A stretch of DNA of 64,000 nucleotides from an uncultured Eubacteriales bacterium (GTDB lineage Bacteria > Bacillota > Clostridia > Lachnospirales > Lachnospiraceae): positions 6,411-70,410 of the forward strand of contig OMZA01000005.1 of NCBI GenBank assembly GCA_900315425.1, in the 5' to 3' direction. Positions 21,082-31,718 of the stretch are shown here, piece after piece. The notes below the pieces were generated by a model. The model searched no databases. It was not told the origin of the DNA and worked only from the letters and a program-made list of their open reading frames with translations. The translations under genes and the position numbers were made by a program. Position 1 is the first letter of the stretch. The number at the start of each line of letters is the position of its first letter.

Positions 21082-21609
21082 CTACTCATTTTCAAGGGCA
21101 GTCATAAGTCTCTTAAAATGTAAGAACTGAGAATTATCGTTTAATTCTTTTATCTCATCTAAGCTGGCAAATTTATGATTAATTGATTCGCTTTGCTCAA
21201 TAGTAACGTCCTTTTCCTCAAATGGAAATACAAAATGATAAATATCCATAAAATAATTATCACCGCTTTCTAAGTCCTCATTCTTATATGAGTACACAGG
21301 TTTCTTCTGCCGGTCACTGCATTTACTTACATCTAAGCCGGTCTCTTCCAGCACTTCTCTTTGAACCGCTGTGTAGGAGTCTTCTCCTGAGTCAACACCT
21401 CCGCCGGGAATCTCCCAAGCTCCCGCAGCCCATTTCTTATCCATGGCTCTCTGAGTAATAAGCATCTTTCCGTCGTCTTTTCGCTCAAGAATAGCCAGAA
21501 CATACATCATGTACTCACCCTTTTTTAGCTTGGTTTTTCTGGGGAGAACACGACCTGTGAAATTCCTGTCATCATCATATATATCAATCATTACTTCCTT
21601 AGAACTCAT
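21082..21609 (-). CDS. Nudix hydrolase
   Basis: The Nudix box G-x5-E-x7-REVLEETG is present (GGVDSGEDSYTAVQREVLEE) in a 175-residue protein, preceded by WEIPGG. Nudix enzymes hydrolyse nucleoside diphosphates linked to another group. The layout resembles isopentenyl-diphosphate-isomerase-like or NTP-cleaning Nudix proteins, but the substrate is unknown. The ATG follows GGAG by 9 nt. It is first in an operon with the EamA gene. A degraded same-orientation copy of its 5' part lies at 49876-49989, on the far side of the Tad cluster. Confidence 0.88.
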   Translation of the reverse strand: MSSKEVMIDIYDDDRNFTGRVLPRKTKLKKGEYMMYVLAILERKDDGKMLITQRAMDKKWAAGAWEIPGGGVDSGEDSYTAVQREVLEETGLDVSKCSDRQKKPVYSYKNEDLESGDNYFMDIYHFVFPFEEKDVTIEQSESINHKFASLDEIKELNDNSQFLHFKRLMTALENE

Positions 21610-21646
21610 ATAAATATGCTCCAATCTTTAAATACTTTTAACACAT

Positions 21647-21675
21647 ATAATAACACCGAGATTTAATAAAAACAA
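21647..21675 (-). promoter_or_regulatory. possible promoter of the Nudix-EamA operon
   Basis: On the minus strand TTGTTT, 17 nt, then TATTAT, ending about 38 nt before the Nudix ATG. The -35 is weak and overlaps the arm of the upstream terminator. Confidence 0.35.
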
Positions 21676-21706
21676 TGGAGATAGTTGCCCACCTCCATTA
21701 TTTTTT
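21672..21706. terminator. terminator at the end of the surface-protein/Tad cluster
   Basis: The stem AATGGAG with its complement and a 12-nt loop carry T runs on both strands (GTTTTTATT on the minus side). It follows the stop of the giant Ig-like protein and would end the 28-kb run. Confidence 0.65.
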
Positions 21707-21727
21707 ATAAATAGAAATATATTTTTG

Positions 21728-24700
21728 TTATTGTTTTTTTCTTTTTCCGAATACTATTAAAAGTATAATTCCTATTATTAACGCAATTCCTCCTAATATA
21801 CTTCCGTAGAATAGTGGTTTGTTTGCGTAAAAGATAATCCAGAAATTAACTGATACTGTTACTTTTGTAAATGTTTTTATGTATTCGTTTGTTTCGTTGC
21901 TGTCATTTACAGCGTTATCACTGGCAACTATTTTTACTCGATTCTGATATCCTTCAGGAATAGTAAATTTGATTTTTCCATCATTCTTTTCAAGATATTC
22001 TGTTAATATTTCGCCTTCCATACTGAATCTAACACTAATATCTTTCCCTTTACTATTTTTGATTGGTGAACCATCTGCCTCTAATACTATTGCCTCAATT
22101 TTTCCGATTCCACTTCCATCGTCTGTTGCAATAACTGTAACTTCCTCTGTTTGTTTCTGATATCTTCCTCCATTTTTTACACCACTAATGTTTACAATCG
22201 GTGCTGTTCTATCGACAGTAAAATCTATCTTTGCACCCTTCACATCGCTGTATGCATCTGTACCTGCCTTATCTGTAGACTTGACTATTACTGAATAATC
22301 TCCTTCTTCTGCAAATAATTGCTTATCCATACTGTAGGTGTATTTGTACCATGTGCCATCTTCATGTTCTTTTGATATATTAACATCACCATCATCTATA
22401 CTTGTATTATTTATGGTGATATCATGCGCTTCAACTGGATCCGGATTAATCTCAATAACATCTATAGAATCTTCTATATCTTGTACATAGCCTTTTTCAA
22501 CTCTATCTTCTGCGTAATCTCCCAGAAGAAAGGTTGATCCCATTCTATTTACTGAGAATGTTGTTAGAGTATCTCCTGCATTTACCTCTACATCATGTAA
22601 ATTACCATCTTTATCAGGGGCTTTTAAGGTATCGTATGTATTGCCTGCTTTATCTACTGCAATACATGTAACCGAATATACTCCATCAGATTCTAAGTTA
22701 TCTACTTTGTAGATTTTTCCATTATGAATGTCAGATACATTTGTTATCTCTATCTCTTTTACTTCGTAACTTCCGTTACTCATATCTACAACTTCTAACT
22801 TTGGTGTGAATATATCAAAGTTGGTATCTGTACACTGAATAGTAAATCCAATGTTTCCATCCTGTGCATTTGCTGACTGATTAACTACACCGTTAATGAT
22901 TACTTCCGGTTTTGTTTTATCTACACAAAAAGTCTGATGTTCTATTGTATTGGCTTCATTACCGGCTTTATCTGTATAACTTATATCCCATGCATAATCC
23001 GCATCATCTGCAAAGGAAATGGTTGCTGTATGTACATCTCCTGACGTAGTCCATGAACTTAATGCCGGTGCTGTTTTTGCATTGCCATCTTCTGTTGCTG
23101 TTGATGTATATGTAATTCTTGATGCATCAAAATTATGTTCGTTAACTGTAATTGTGGCTGTTCTTTCTGCATTGAAATACATTTCATTAACGGAATTATT
23201 ATTGTCATACACCACCGATATTGTTGGCTGTGTCTTATCTATTGTAAAGCTTGTTGGTGCCTGAGATGAACCATAGTTAACATTCTCATCACTTTGATTA
23301 TCAACCATATCTTTACAACTTATATCAAATGTATAATCTCCATCTGCTGAATATGTAATAGTTCCGGTATGAATAATGTCGTCTCCGTTACCTGTTCCAT
23401 CCTTAGTTGTCCAGCCGGAAACTGTAGGGATTGTTCCATCTGTATTGGTAATATTTATCTCCACCTTTGATGGATCAAAGTTTCTTTCTTCTATAGTAAT
23501 TGTTGCTGTTCTGTCTTCTCTGTATAATGTCATTCCTGTAAATGAATTATCACCATTATTATTGTCATATGACACATTAATAACCGGTTTTGAGATATCA
23601 ATCATTACCGTACTAGTTGCTGTGTAGGTATTACCAGCATTATCTGTTGCATTTACAAGAATTTTAACATCATTACTATTGTTTAAGTTTGAATCTATTG
23701 TTATACTTCCTGTCCATTTCTGAAGCAACTGTTCTTTAGTTGGATTCTCATTTGTGTAACTATACAAAGTTCCACTTTGAGTTTCTGTTCCCATATTTAA
23801 CACAGAATATGTAATATTTTTAATTCCTGAATATGTATTACCGGCTGTTGGATCCACAACGCTGATATCCACATTAACCGCTCCGTTATATATTCCTATG
23901 CTGTTTTCTTCCGGTGTAATACTTATAGTCGGAACCTGAGAATCAAATATCATTCCGTTACTGCTTAGATAACTGACGTTCTTTGCATAGTCTACGAGTT
24001 TTACATATATTGTTGCCTGACTGTTTGGTCCTATTGGAACATTGTTACCTGCATATGTAGTCCAAGACTTAATGTTATTAAGTTCTCTAACAGTTAAGGC
24101 TGTTGTACCTTCTGTTATGTAATAGTATATTCCATCAATTGGACTTGTTACGTCAGTTGCTCCTATTTTGTATGTTGTTGCAAAATTCTTCCATATAGCA
24201 AATCTTATATCTGTTATAAGACTCGAATATCTGTCTATTGCATTTATGTCTAATGTTCCTGATGCTGCTACTTTATCAACAGTGAATTCATTAGGTGTTT
24301 TCTGAGTTGTTCCATCTGCATGATTTGGATATGCAACTCCATCATTGGCATTATCTGCATTATCAACAACTGTTATGTTGAATTTATAATTGGCATCCTT
24401 TGAAAATGTTACTGTTGCTGTATGTGTATCATTGTTAGGATCATCATCATTGGTTTTACTTATACTCCATGACGACATCATGTTTTTAATATTGATATCT
24501 GTTAATTCTTTACCCTGTCCATCTACTGCGCTAAAATACTTGGCAACTTCAACCTTGTTTTTATCGAAAGAGCTTTCTCTTTCTACAATCGTTATAGTTG
24601 CTGTTCTGTTGGCACTATAATAACCTCTGTTATTTATTTGTTTTTTAATATCATTATTATCAAACTGGATACTTATAGTTGGTTTTGTAACATCAATCTT

Positions 24701-27700
24701 TATAAGTTTGGACTGAACACTTTGATTACCTGCTCTGTCAGTTGCTGTTACAACTATCACAACATAATCACTGTTGTTATCCTTACTATTTACTGTAAAA
24801 CCAATGTCTTTCTTCTTTGTATCTGTAATGTCTGAATATGTTGGCCCATTTTCATCGTCGGTTATAATATCCTCTTCGTACTGTGTTCTGTATTCTGTAG
24901 GATATTTCTTATTAAAATCAGACTCTTTATTGCAGGCATCGAATATACCCTTTGTCTTAAAGTTATAAACTGAGTATGTTATTTTGCTGATACCTGAATA
25001 ATTATCTTCTTTTTCCTGAACATTAAAATTAACTTTTACATCTTCATTAAAATATTTGTTGGCATTCTCGCTGCTTCCTGATGCTTCAAGGCATGTAATA
25101 TCGCTAATTACCGGTGCGGTTTCATCAATTATATTTCCCTGAGAATTAATATAAATGTAGTTACCTGCCCTATCTATTACCTTGAAATAATATTGATAAT
25201 ATCCCTTATCACTTATGGTTATACCTGTTCCATTTTCCGGGATACCATCTTTTGTATCTGCAGCATCTTTTATGTACAGATTAGAATCCGATACCCATTT
25301 AGAATCTTCTAATTTATCCAAGTCAGCTGCAGTTAAATTCTTTTTACTCTTATCATTTATTGAATATCTGTAATAGAACACGTCTACCGCACTGGTTTTA
25401 TCTACATTTCCATTGCCGTCTCCTAAAATGTTTACCACATAAGATTTATTATTAGTAATTATAGGAAATCTTACATCAGCATTGTTATTTTCAACAAAAT
25501 CAAAAAACTCTTTTATTACATTACCCTGTATCTCAGTACTTACTTTGACATTTTCCGGTTTATCATTATCTATAGTAAATGAAATAACTCCACTATCACT
25601 TGCATCAGAGAATTCAGCTTTATTATCAGCCTTATCTGTATATACATTTCCTGCCTGGTTTATGCTGATACTATAAGTTGCACTGTCTGTCATCTGCAAT
25701 TCCATAGTGTGTACATATTCATCATTATCGGTGTCTTTAGTTGTCTCCCAAGCTGTATACTTTGTAAAACTTACTTCGCCGGATTTATTCTTAGCTGTTA
25801 CAACAACTGCATTACCAGCTGATTCCGTATCAAAGGTATCTGGTAATTTACTAGTTATCTGAATAGTTACATTAGCTGTTCCCTGATAGAACTCGTCATT
25901 TACTATTGGATTGTCACCTGTTTTATACTTAACAGTTACCCTAGGAATATCTGTACTGATTTTTATAGGTGTTAATTCAAGGGAATCTGTTCTTCCAGCT
26001 TCATCTTCAACTTTTACAACAACCCTAATGTTATCACTGTTAATACTGTTGGCTTTTAGATCTTCGCCTTTTATGGTAAATGTGTTCTCTATTATGGTAT
26101 ATCCATTGTCATCTGTAGATAGTTTACTTGAATCTATCACATCTAATGTACCAGAAAGGGCTTCCACAAGATTGTCGCCATCATAGACTTCATATGATAA
26201 AGTTTTATACTTTGCGTAATAAAGTTTCTTTGAAACTCTTACGTTTATGTCAATGTCTTCTGCGTTATAGTAGCCATTGTCATTGGACTTAGTTTCAATC
26301 TTTGTGGCAACGGTATCTATCTCCGGAGTTGCTCTATCCACTATGAATTCAAATTCATTAGACTTACTACTAGTTGTTCCTGCTTTGTTTGTAAAATCGA
26401 AACTTTTAACTGTATATTCACCATCTTTTACAAGGCTAAGCTTTTCCACCTGATTAATATCGGCTGTGGTTGTAGATTCAAACTTATAATATGCATTATC
26501 TGTATTATCCAATTCACTTAATGCCTTACCGTTATAGGTAACATTTTTCAATATAATATCCTGTACATTCCCTGAATTATACATTTCACTAGGACATCTA
26601 CTAATATTATATGTAAGCTGCGGATTTCCCTGTGTAATATACTTGTCATTAATAAGTGTTGGACTTACGGAAACATCAATACTTGCAACACCTGTATATA
26701 CGAAAACATCTCCAAAGACCTTTTCTTCAGATTTGTTACCGGCTTTATCAGTTGCCATAGCACGTACCTGATATCTGGTATTATCTTCTAGTTGTTCTAC
26801 GTAGTCATCATATTTAACAGTTGTAATTAATTCTTTTTTTGTTTTTTCTTGTCCTACAGATGCATCTTCTATATTGGAAAACTGTATAGAAGGTTTATCT
26901 TCATAGGAATTAGTCTCCTTATTATACTTATAAAAACTCACCTCTAAGTCTCCTATTTCAGAAGATGGTGCAACATCTGTACACTTTGCTTGTAATGAAT
27001 ATATGTCATTTTGATTTAACAGAGTAAGCGTATCAGCATCTAACACCTTATCTTGAAGAGAGACTTCAGTGACTTCTGGTGCTGATACATCCGTAATACC
27101 ACTAATTACATCATAATATCTGATATTGCCTGCATAATCGACAATTTTTAGACAGAACGTATATTCCATACCTGAACTCAAACTATAACGTACGGTTCCA
27201 CTAGGTATAGAATTAGATATCCATTTAATAGAATCATCTTTATAGTCTTTTCCACCTTCTATTATTGCATAAGAAACCTCTTTAACTTTTGAAGTCTTAT
27301 CCTCTACTGTATAATCAAACACTATGGAACTACCATAATAACCATTTTTCTCTTCTTTTTCTGTCCAAACAAAATTATCTATTACCGGCACTTCTGGTGG
27401 TGTTGTATCAACATATACATCTAGAGTTGTAGGTGTAGTTGTTATACTGTCTTTGTTCGTTTTATCTGATTCATCTAAATTTCTTGCATAAAAATATATT
27501 GTATTTTTTCCTTCATCTAAATTGCTAACCTTACACGAAGTATCCCATTTAGTTACTTCAGTTAGAGCACTTATATTATTTATAGAAGGTAATGTACCAA
27601 ATATTCCATATTTATCTACAACTGTATCTGTTCCTTCTTTCGCTTCATCTTCATCTATAAATGTCAAACTATTAGAATTGTACCATTCTATACCTTTAGC

Positions 27701-28747
27701 ATCCTTTACCGGAGTGTTTTTACTTTCATCTACTTTTGGCTCAAAATCATCAACTTCGTATTCTTTAACCTCTAGATTATAGCTGGCTGAAGTAGGTTCA
27801 TATATTTTACTCAAATCAAGGGATGCTGTAATAGTAGTATTTCCAATGTTTTTAGATGTTACTTCTCCGTTATTACCAACTGTAGCAACTTCTTCATTAC
27901 TACTTTCATAACTAAACTTATAACCATTATCTACTATAAACTGTTTGCTGGTATATCTGGGATTATTTAGTTTCTGTCCAAAATTAATCATCTGTGGACT
28001 TGTAGTATATTTTATTCCCGTATTTATCGTGTTAAATTTAAATTTATGAGTATATTTCTGGGTTGCATACCTGTATCCTTCTTCATCAATTTCGGATACA
28101 GGTGTAATTGTCGCCGACACATCTATTCCTTCATCAAAACTTGTTTTTTCACACTTAGACAAATCTAGCTCTCCGTTTTTTAAAACAGAAGCCTCTTTAT
28201 CTGCAGAATATTCTAGTGTCCCTTCATAAAGTATATCATCATCCACTTTAATAACATTTGTTATTTTAAAATAATCTTGGAATTTAAAAGTTGCATTATC
28301 TTCAGGTGTATATCTTGTTTCACTATCATTCTTTTCTTCATAAGAATCAGTTTCATTTAGATAGTTACCTAATTTTACTTTTATTGTTATTGTTTGGTCA
28401 TAATTAACCTCATGATTATTTAAGTCTACCGTGGAATAACCGTATGTTTTGCTATCAATTTCCATACTTTCTAATGTTTCCCAAGTATCTAGCGAAATAT
28501 CAGCTGAAAATACTCCTGTAGTATTAGTTCCACTAAACTCTACCTTTTCGTTTCTTCCGTTAACTGTAAGAGTTCCTGTTACATTTACATTTGTATCTTC
28601 AATTAGATTCTCTGTTTCAATGTCATATAACTTTACGTTTACAGTTATACTTTTACCTGTCGTATCTGCTTTTGTATAATTAGGTATTAACGTAACTATA
28701 ATGGCAAAAGCAATTATAAGAGATATAATTCTTTTTGACTTTTTCAT
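21728..28747 (-). CDS. giant membrane-anchored surface protein with about 13 Ig-like repeats
   Basis: The 2,339-residue protein has a signal peptide (about 1-28, KKSKRIISLIIAFAIIVTLI). A Big_2-like segment lies near residues 250-330 (SSNEEVATVGNNGEVTS). A long array of Ig-like repeats follows, each opening with a linker such as DTTPPEV, DRATPEI, DVTKPTI, DISKPVI, DKTQPTI or DRTAPIV; I count about 13. The C terminus is a transmembrane helix (about 2309-2333) followed by GKRKKQ. There is no LPxTG motif, so the anchor is the membrane rather than sortase. Repeats of this kind form stalk-like adhesins. It starts 16 nt after the ChW gene and is the last gene of the Tad/signalling run. Confidence 0.85.
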   Translation of the reverse strand: MKKSKRIISLIIAFAIIVTLIPNYTKADTTGKSITVNVKLYDIETENLIEDTNVNVTGTLTVNGRNEKVEFSGTNTTGVFSADISLDTWETLESMEIDSKTYGYSTVDLNNHEVNYDQTITIKVKLGNYLNETDSYEEKNDSETRYTPEDNATFKFQDYFKITNVIKVDDDILYEGTLEYSADKEASVLKNGELDLSKCEKTSFDEGIDVSATITPVSEIDEEGYRYATQKYTHKFKFNTINTGIKYTTSPQMINFGQKLNNPRYTSKQFIVDNGYKFSYESSNEEVATVGNNGEVTSKNIGNTTITASLDLSKIYEPTSASYNLEVKEYEVDDFEPKVDESKNTPVKDAKGIEWYNSNSLTFIDEDEAKEGTDTVVDKYGIFGTLPSINNISALTEVTKWDTSCKVSNLDEGKNTIYFYARNLDESDKTNKDSITTTPTTLDVYVDTTPPEVPVIDNFVWTEKEEKNGYYGSSIVFDYTVEDKTSKVKEVSYAIIEGGKDYKDDSIKWISNSIPSGTVRYSLSSGMEYTFCLKIVDYAGNIRYYDVISGITDVSAPEVTEVSLQDKVLDADTLTLLNQNDIYSLQAKCTDVAPSSEIGDLEVSFYKYNKETNSYEDKPSIQFSNIEDASVGQEKTKKELITTVKYDDYVEQLEDNTRYQVRAMATDKAGNKSEEKVFGDVFVYTGVASIDVSVSPTLINDKYITQGNPQLTYNISRCPSEMYNSGNVQDIILKNVTYNGKALSELDNTDNAYYKFESTTTADINQVEKLSLVKDGEYTVKSFDFTNKAGTTSSKSNEFEFIVDRATPEIDTVATKIETKSNDNGYYNAEDIDINVRVSKKLYYAKYKTLSYEVYDGDNLVEALSGTLDVIDSSKLSTDDNGYTIIENTFTIKGEDLKANSINSDNIRVVVKVEDEAGRTDSLELTPIKISTDIPRVTVKYKTGDNPIVNDEFYQGTANVTIQITSKLPDTFDTESAGNAVVVTAKNKSGEVSFTKYTAWETTKDTDNDEYVHTMELQMTDSATYSISINQAGNVYTDKADNKAEFSDASDSGVISFTIDNDKPENVKVSTEIQGNVIKEFFDFVENNNADVRFPIITNNKSYVVNILGDGNGNVDKTSAVDVFYYRYSINDKSKKNLTAADLDKLEDSKWVSDSNLYIKDAADTKDGIPENGTGITISDKGYYQYYFKVIDRAGNYIYINSQGNIIDETAPVISDITCLEASGSSENANKYFNEDVKVNFNVQEKEDNYSGISKITYSVYNFKTKGIFDACNKESDFNKKYPTEYRTQYEEDIITDDENGPTYSDITDTKKKDIGFTVNSKDNNSDYVVIVVTATDRAGNQSVQSKLIKIDVTKPTISIQFDNNDIKKQINNRGYYSANRTATITIVERESSFDKNKVEVAKYFSAVDGQGKELTDINIKNMMSSWSISKTNDDDPNNDTHTATVTFSKDANYKFNITVVDNADNANDGVAYPNHADGTTQKTPNEFTVDKVAASGTLDINAIDRYSSLITDIRFAIWKNFATTYKIGATDVTSPIDGIYYYITEGTTALTVRELNNIKSWTTYAGNNVPIGPNSQATIYVKLVDYAKNVSYLSSNGMIFDSQVPTISITPEENSIGIYNGAVNVDISVVDPTAGNTYSGIKNITYSVLNMGTETQSGTLYSYTNENPTKEQLLQKWTGSITIDSNLNNSNDVKILVNATDNAGNTYTATSTVMIDISKPVINVSYDNNNGDNSFTGMTLYREDRTATITIEERNFDPSKVEINITNTDGTIPTVSGWTTKDGTGNGDDIIHTGTITYSADGDYTFDISCKDMVDNQSDENVNYGSSQAPTSFTIDKTQPTISVVYDNNNSVNEMYFNAERTATITVNEHNFDASRITYTSTATEDGNAKTAPALSSWTTSGDVHTATISFADDADYAWDISYTDKAGNEANTIEHQTFCVDKTKPEVIINGVVNQSANAQDGNIGFTIQCTDTNFDIFTPKLEVVDMSNGSYEVKEIEITNVSDIHNGKIYKVDNLESDGVYSVTCIAVDKAGNTYDTLKAPDKDGNLHDVEVNAGDTLTTFSVNRMGSTFLLGDYAEDRVEKGYVQDIEDSIDVIEINPDPVEAHDITINNTSIDDGDVNISKEHEDGTWYKYTYSMDKQLFAEEGDYSVIVKSTDKAGTDAYSDVKGAKIDFTVDRTAPIVNISGVKNGGRYQKQTEEVTVIATDDGSGIGKIEAIVLEADGSPIKNSKGKDISVRFSMEGEILTEYLEKNDGKIKFTIPEGYQNRVKIVASDNAVNDSNETNEYIKTFTKVTVSVNFWIIFYANKPLFYGSILGGIALIIGIILLIVFGKRKKQ

Positions 28748-28763
28748 TTCTTCCTCCTATTAA

Positions 28764-31163
28764 TCATTTACTTCTATACGCATTGCCTGTTGAGCCTATG
28801 GCATTTGATGGTGTGCCTTTGTGTGCTAACTGTATCTGGATTGCTTCTAGTCTGTAACCATAGCCTGATGTTCCTGACTTTTCGTCATTCTTTGCCCAGC
28901 CCATCCAGCCAAAGTGCTGTGCCTGAACTCTATAGTATATATCAAAGTTTTTTGCCAGGTCTCCTGTAAGTTTTATCTGGATTGCCTCAAGTCTTAAAGC
29001 TTTTCCTACTGTTCCTGATAATTCATCATTTGCAAGGTATTCTTTCTCCCAGCCTTTCTTCTGAACATGTACTCTATACTCGATACCGCCATTAGCTGTG
29101 TCAAAAGCTGTTCCATCTCTATTTACTAACTTAATCTTAATAGCTTCAAGTCTCTTAGCTTTTCCTACTGTTCCTGATGTGGTGCCATCTTTAACATAGC
29201 CCTGCCATCCATAGGTCTGCACCTGAGTTTTATAACTAACCTCCGGAATCGTTTTTTTATCAAAGAAACATGGAAGATTTGTATCCTTTACACCACCACT
29301 TTCTGTTGGTGCGTCACTTCCCTTTGATACAAGTTTTATCTGAATTCCTTCAAGTCTATATGCATAACCTTCTGTTCCTGACTTTTCGTCATTCTTTGCC
29401 CAGCCCATCCAGCCAAACTTCTGCGCCTGGACTCTATAATAAACATCGTATTTATTAGCTATATCTCCGGTTAATCTTATCCGAATAGCTTCAAGTCTGA
29501 GAGCCTGTCCTACTGTTCCTGATAATTCATCATTTGCAAGGTATTCTTTTTCCCAACCATTCTTTTGTACATGAACGCTATACTCAATACCACCATTAGT
29601 TGTATCAAAATCAGTTCCATCGCTATTTACTAACTTAATCTTAATAGCTTCAAGTCTGAGAGCTTGTCCTACTGTTCCTGAAGTTTGTCCGGCTGCTATG
29701 TAATTCTCTTCCCATCCTGTCTTTTGAACCTGAACTTTATATGTAACATTAGGTGTAACTACTGTTACCGGAATACTGGACATGTTGCTGGCATAATCTA
29801 CTTCTGGTGATTCTGCTGTTGAATTAACATCCTCTGCAAAGACTTTAATTGTATAGTCTCCTGCTGATAATCCTTCCGGTATTGTAACATTTGTATAACA
29901 TACCTCGGGTTTTTCTTTTATCTTTCCATAGGCCACTACAGTGTTATTCTTATCCACTATCATAGCTGAAACCTGTGTATATGCATTTCCATCGGTAAGT
30001 GTTGGAATCTTTTTAATAGCTATCTTCACATTTTCACCGGCTTCTACACAGCTGGTATCGCTTTGAGCTGTAGCATTAAAACCACTACCGTCAGTGTATG
30101 TAAGTTTCCATGTATTAGCATCATCTGAGACCTTAGTAGTCTGTGTTACTTCGGAAGCTTTTTCCTCATCTGATTTATATGCAAAAGCTATAGTATCACG
30201 CTTTATGTTGGTTTCTGGACGAATGCACCAACGTTCAACTCTTTTCAAACCCGAAAAATTAAATGTACACACAGCAGGATAAGTAATTGCTTTTTCTATT
30301 GATCTTAACCAATAAATATCATCTCTTCTACAATCTAGTAGTGATTTCACATAATCTGTACCTTTTCTACATCTAGACTCTACTATCGATCCAATTTTAA
30401 ATTTATCGTCGTAATATCCATACTTTGGTTTTCCCATTTCATCTGCACTAGGAAGAAATACATAATCTCCTTCTACTGGATAATTTTTATAACATACCTC
30501 TGCAAAATATGGTTGACTGAAATACCCTGTATCGTTTATTTCATTCTCATCCACCTTATTGGTTTTGCATACATTTGTTTTTTCCACTGAATTAAAGGCG
30601 TTATCATAAAAGCCACCTTTGGTATAATCATCGTAGTCTGTTGATTCAACGAAATCTGAAGATGAGTTTAGGAACTTTCTTATATTTGAGTTTGTATAGG
30701 TTATATATTCATCATCAGGTCCTTCTTCTGTTTCGTTATATCTTACAGCATCTAAGCAACGGTCTGATATAAGGAATAGGGAATTATTACCGTTACCATC
30801 ATTTCCATCCGAATCAAGTACACACCACTTTATTGGCTGCTTTGTGGTTCCATCTGCTGTTTGAAAGTAGTCTCCAAAGTATACATAAGAACCTTTTCCA
30901 TTACTCCACTGTGCATCAGCGTCAACTGCTGGTTCTGGATCGTGAATCCCTGCTATCTTCCCATTTACATTTAGGTTTACATTTCTTATCTCTGCTGTAG
31001 AACTGTTACTTGTATCATCTGCTTTAGCTGTTACTGTATTATCTATGAGTTTTTGTATCTGACCTTTGGATGTGGCATTTTCTCCCATTGGTATGATTCC
31101 TGATAATAAAGATGTGGTCAAAACAAAAGCCGTAGCTTTGACGATGTAATTATACTTTCTCAT
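28764..31163 (-). CDS. secreted ChW-repeat protein with DUF6273-like domain
   Basis: The 799-residue protein has a signal-like N terminus (about 8-25). A domain at about 90-320 contains YFGDYFQ and PIKWCVLDSD, resembling DUF6273. A middle beta-rich region (about 340-470) is followed by six clostridial hydrophobic-W (ChW) repeats from about 475 to the end. Each repeat carries a GW core and SGTVGQALRLEAIKIKL-type ends. The six form two copies of a three-repeat block, pointing to an internal duplication. No transmembrane anchor or sortase signal is seen. ChW repeats occur in clostridial exported proteins involved in attachment and degradation. AAAGGAAC precedes the ATG. Confidence 0.85.
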   Translation of the reverse strand: MRKYNYIVKATAFVLTTSLLSGIIPMGENATSKGQIQKLIDNTVTAKADDTSNSSTAEIRNVNLNVNGKIAGIHDPEPAVDADAQWSNGKGSYVYFGDYFQTADGTTKQPIKWCVLDSDGNDGNGNNSLFLISDRCLDAVRYNETEEGPDDEYITYTNSNIRKFLNSSSDFVESTDYDDYTKGGFYDNAFNSVEKTNVCKTNKVDENEINDTGYFSQPYFAEVCYKNYPVEGDYVFLPSADEMGKPKYGYYDDKFKIGSIVESRCRKGTDYVKSLLDCRRDDIYWLRSIEKAITYPAVCTFNFSGLKRVERWCIRPETNIKRDTIAFAYKSDEEKASEVTQTTKVSDDANTWKLTYTDGSGFNATAQSDTSCVEAGENVKIAIKKIPTLTDGNAYTQVSAMIVDKNNTVVAYGKIKEKPEVCYTNVTIPEGLSAGDYTIKVFAEDVNSTAESPEVDYASNMSSIPVTVVTPNVTYKVQVQKTGWEENYIAAGQTSGTVGQALRLEAIKIKLVNSDGTDFDTTNGGIEYSVHVQKNGWEKEYLANDELSGTVGQALRLEAIRIRLTGDIANKYDVYYRVQAQKFGWMGWAKNDEKSGTEGYAYRLEGIQIKLVSKGSDAPTESGGVKDTNLPCFFDKKTIPEVSYKTQVQTYGWQGYVKDGTTSGTVGKAKRLEAIKIKLVNRDGTAFDTANGGIEYRVHVQKKGWEKEYLANDELSGTVGKALRLEAIQIKLTGDLAKNFDIYYRVQAQHFGWMGWAKNDEKSGTSGYGYRLEAIQIQLAHKGTPSNAIGSTGNAYRSK
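28815..29750 (-). repeat. six ChW repeats as a duplicated triplet
   Basis: Within the ChW gene, about 400 bp encoding three ChW repeats (28815-29245) recurs with high similarity (29330-29750). The halves are separated by a linker ending in SDAPTESGGVKDTN. Matching phrases such as GWAKNDEKSGT and EKEYLANDELSGTVG appear once in each half. Confidence 0.8.
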
Positions 31164-31207
31164 GATTGTTCCTTTCTTTGATTCGCTTCTCTCTTTAGTT
31201 CTCTTCT

Positions 31208-31678
31208 CTATACATCTATTATTTCATCGGTATGTATATACGTTATATCTAATACGATTTTAAAAATCACATTTTCCCTGTTATTTTTAATTTCCTTATC
31301 TTCTATCTGTGCTAGTTTTCCTGTCACATTTTTTTCCGGAAGATTATTTGTCAATATTGTGGTCTCATTACCTTCTTTTATTCCCTGTGCTAAGACCATT
31401 GTTTCATTTTCTGAATTTTGTGATAAAACCACAGTTTCATTATTGACTATTTTAAGATTCTTGGCTGTTACTATTTTTTCAGTAGTAGCTGATTTTTTCT
31501 CTGTAGTCTGATTTTCTTTTTTTATTCGTTCTACACCCTTCTTCTCAGTAGATCCTGTGAGATACCCAATAATCGCAGGTATTTTAAATGCAAAGAAGAG
31601 TATTATTGCTGTCACCGATAATGCAATACTAGCTATCAAGCCAACTATAAATATCATTCTATATGTATCATATGTCAT
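31208..31678 (-). CDS. small membrane protein with three E-T-x-V/I-L repeats
   Basis: The 156-residue protein has one transmembrane helix (about 8-36), a Lys/Thr/Glu-rich linker and a tail. The motif appears three times in the tail: NETVVLSQ, NETMVLAQ and NETTILTN. The same motif type occurs in the FHA protein two genes upstream. I recognise no domain family. Its place directly after the Ser/Thr kinase, and the repeated central Thr, make it a candidate kinase substrate read by the FHA domain; that is inference. TTAGGAGGA precedes the ATG. It lies 44 nt before the ChW gene. Confidence 0.7.
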   Translation of the reverse strand: MTYDTYRMIFIVGLIASIALSVTAIILFFAFKIPAIIGYLTGSTEKKGVERIKKENQTTEKKSATTEKIVTAKNLKIVNNETVVLSQNSENETMVLAQGIKEGNETTILTNNLPEKNVTGKLAQIEDKEIKNNRENVIFKIVLDITYIHTDEIIDV

Positions 31679-31718
31679 ATCTTTTTCCTCCTAAAGATTG
31701 TTTATCTTTAGTTTCACT

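Noticed and set aside
21728..28200. LPxTG sortase signal in the giant surface protein
   Set aside because: I searched the C-terminal region by eye and found only a hydrophobic helix and a basic tail.
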